Source of the DNA: Butyricicoccus sp.
GTDB taxonomy: Bacteria > Bacillota > Clostridia > Oscillospirales > Butyricicoccaceae
DNA: 64,000 nt
Direction of reading: 5' to 3'
Assembly: GCA_020025755.1 (NCBI GenBank)
Contig: JAHHRO010000001.1
Location: 1 to 64,000 of the forward strand
Below are positions 63,956-64,000 of this stretch, one piece after another (position 1 is the first letter of the stretch; each line of letters starts with the position of its first letter). The position numbers and the translations under genes were made by a program. The notes under the pieces were generated by a model. It saw nothing but the letters and a program-made list of their open reading frames with translations. It did no database searches and was not told the DNA's origin.

Positions 63956-64000
63956 TCCAGCCTTCTGTACTGTATGACCTGTCTCAAAGAGAGAACAAGC

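Larger units (their letters stand above)
63641..64000. other. Region after the beta-galactosidase gene
   Basis: A CAGCC...GGCTG hairpin (about 63671-63712) lies past the stop with no clear T tract. The minus-strand terminator, repeat copy C and the 32-bp palindrome follow. The last 50 bp have no recognisable coding content. Confidence 0.5.

Noticed and set aside
63799..63987. A 62-codon minus-strand frame at the window end
   Set aside because: It lies wholly within repeat copy C and the 32-bp palindrome and has no ribosome binding site.

Overview
The window looks like a chromosomal segment of a spore-forming, Gram-positive member of the Clostridia. It carries the spoIIGA-sigE pair, spoVG, a NiaR/NiaX niacin module, an FMN riboswitch, strong GGAGG-type ribosome binding sites and consensus sigma-A promoters. 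The base composition by eye (roughly half G+C) and the gene families (split transketolase, iolB/iolD, DUF4179 anti-sigma, three-SLH surface protein) fit a gut Ruminococcaceae/Butyricicoccaceae-type organism, but that placement is an inference. No prophage, CRISPR array, plasmid gene or rRNA operon is visible.

Layout. 1-4.4 kb: tRNA-Val/tRNA-Asp, a small operon (YerC/TrpR-like regulator, methyltransferase, Hsp33) and an ECF-type sigma factor with a DUF4179 membrane partner. 4.4-8.2 kb: the riboflavin operon ribD-ribE-ribBA-ribH under an FMN riboswitch with a clear attenuator, next to an internally deleted IS481/IS3-like element. 8.5-9.8 kb: a GNAT acetyltransferase and a lipoprotein. 9.9-17.1 kb: a sugar/inositol island with a split transketolase, a DeoR-type and an AraC-type regulator, and iolB-iolD. 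17.5-18.9 kb: a PepSY surface protein and a VOC protein. 19-22.7 kb: aspS, hisS, mgsA. 22.7-31.3 kb: a cell-shape and division operon (zapA-like coiled coil, U32 peptidase, maf, mreC, mreD, mrdA, minD). 31.6-34.7 kb: a CYTH protein, a ComEC-like metallo-beta-lactamase, DUF3006 and lysA. 34.8-36.9 kb: purine nucleoside phosphorylase with an adenosine-deaminase-like amidohydrolase. 37.2-38.8 kb: sigE and spoIIGA, flanked by an inverted pair of dispersed repeats. 39-44.4 kb: an SLH protein, an S4 RNA-binding protein, birA and RNase J. 45-48.2 kb: two secreted 3D-domain proteins, then niaR and niaX. 48.3-52.3 kb: a cytidylate-kinase-like protein, murC, spoVG and an MGDG-synthase-like glycosyltransferase. 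52.3-53.5 kb: an AT-rich patch with a lipoprotein. 53.5-55.5 kb: a DNA repair and thioesterase operon (PaaI-like, mutY, deoxyinosine glycosylase). 55.7-59.1 kb: feoA-feoB-dtxR-HAD. 59.6-63.6 kb: a secreted GH2 beta-galactosidase with an inserted LamG-like domain.

The genes are mostly housekeeping (cell wall, division, sporulation, cofactors, tRNA charging, repair), with accessory islands for inositol, lactose-type glycans and iron uptake. The least explained signals lie between genes. One is a pair of diverged ~210-235 bp elements with matching inverted ends (46578-46789 and 50867-51100, the second flanked by a 9-bp direct repeat). Another is a three-copy repeat family (near 37.1, 39.0 and 63.8 kb). 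There are also phased GTTACAAA repeats between the two 3D-domain genes, and several operator-like palindromes placed on promoters.
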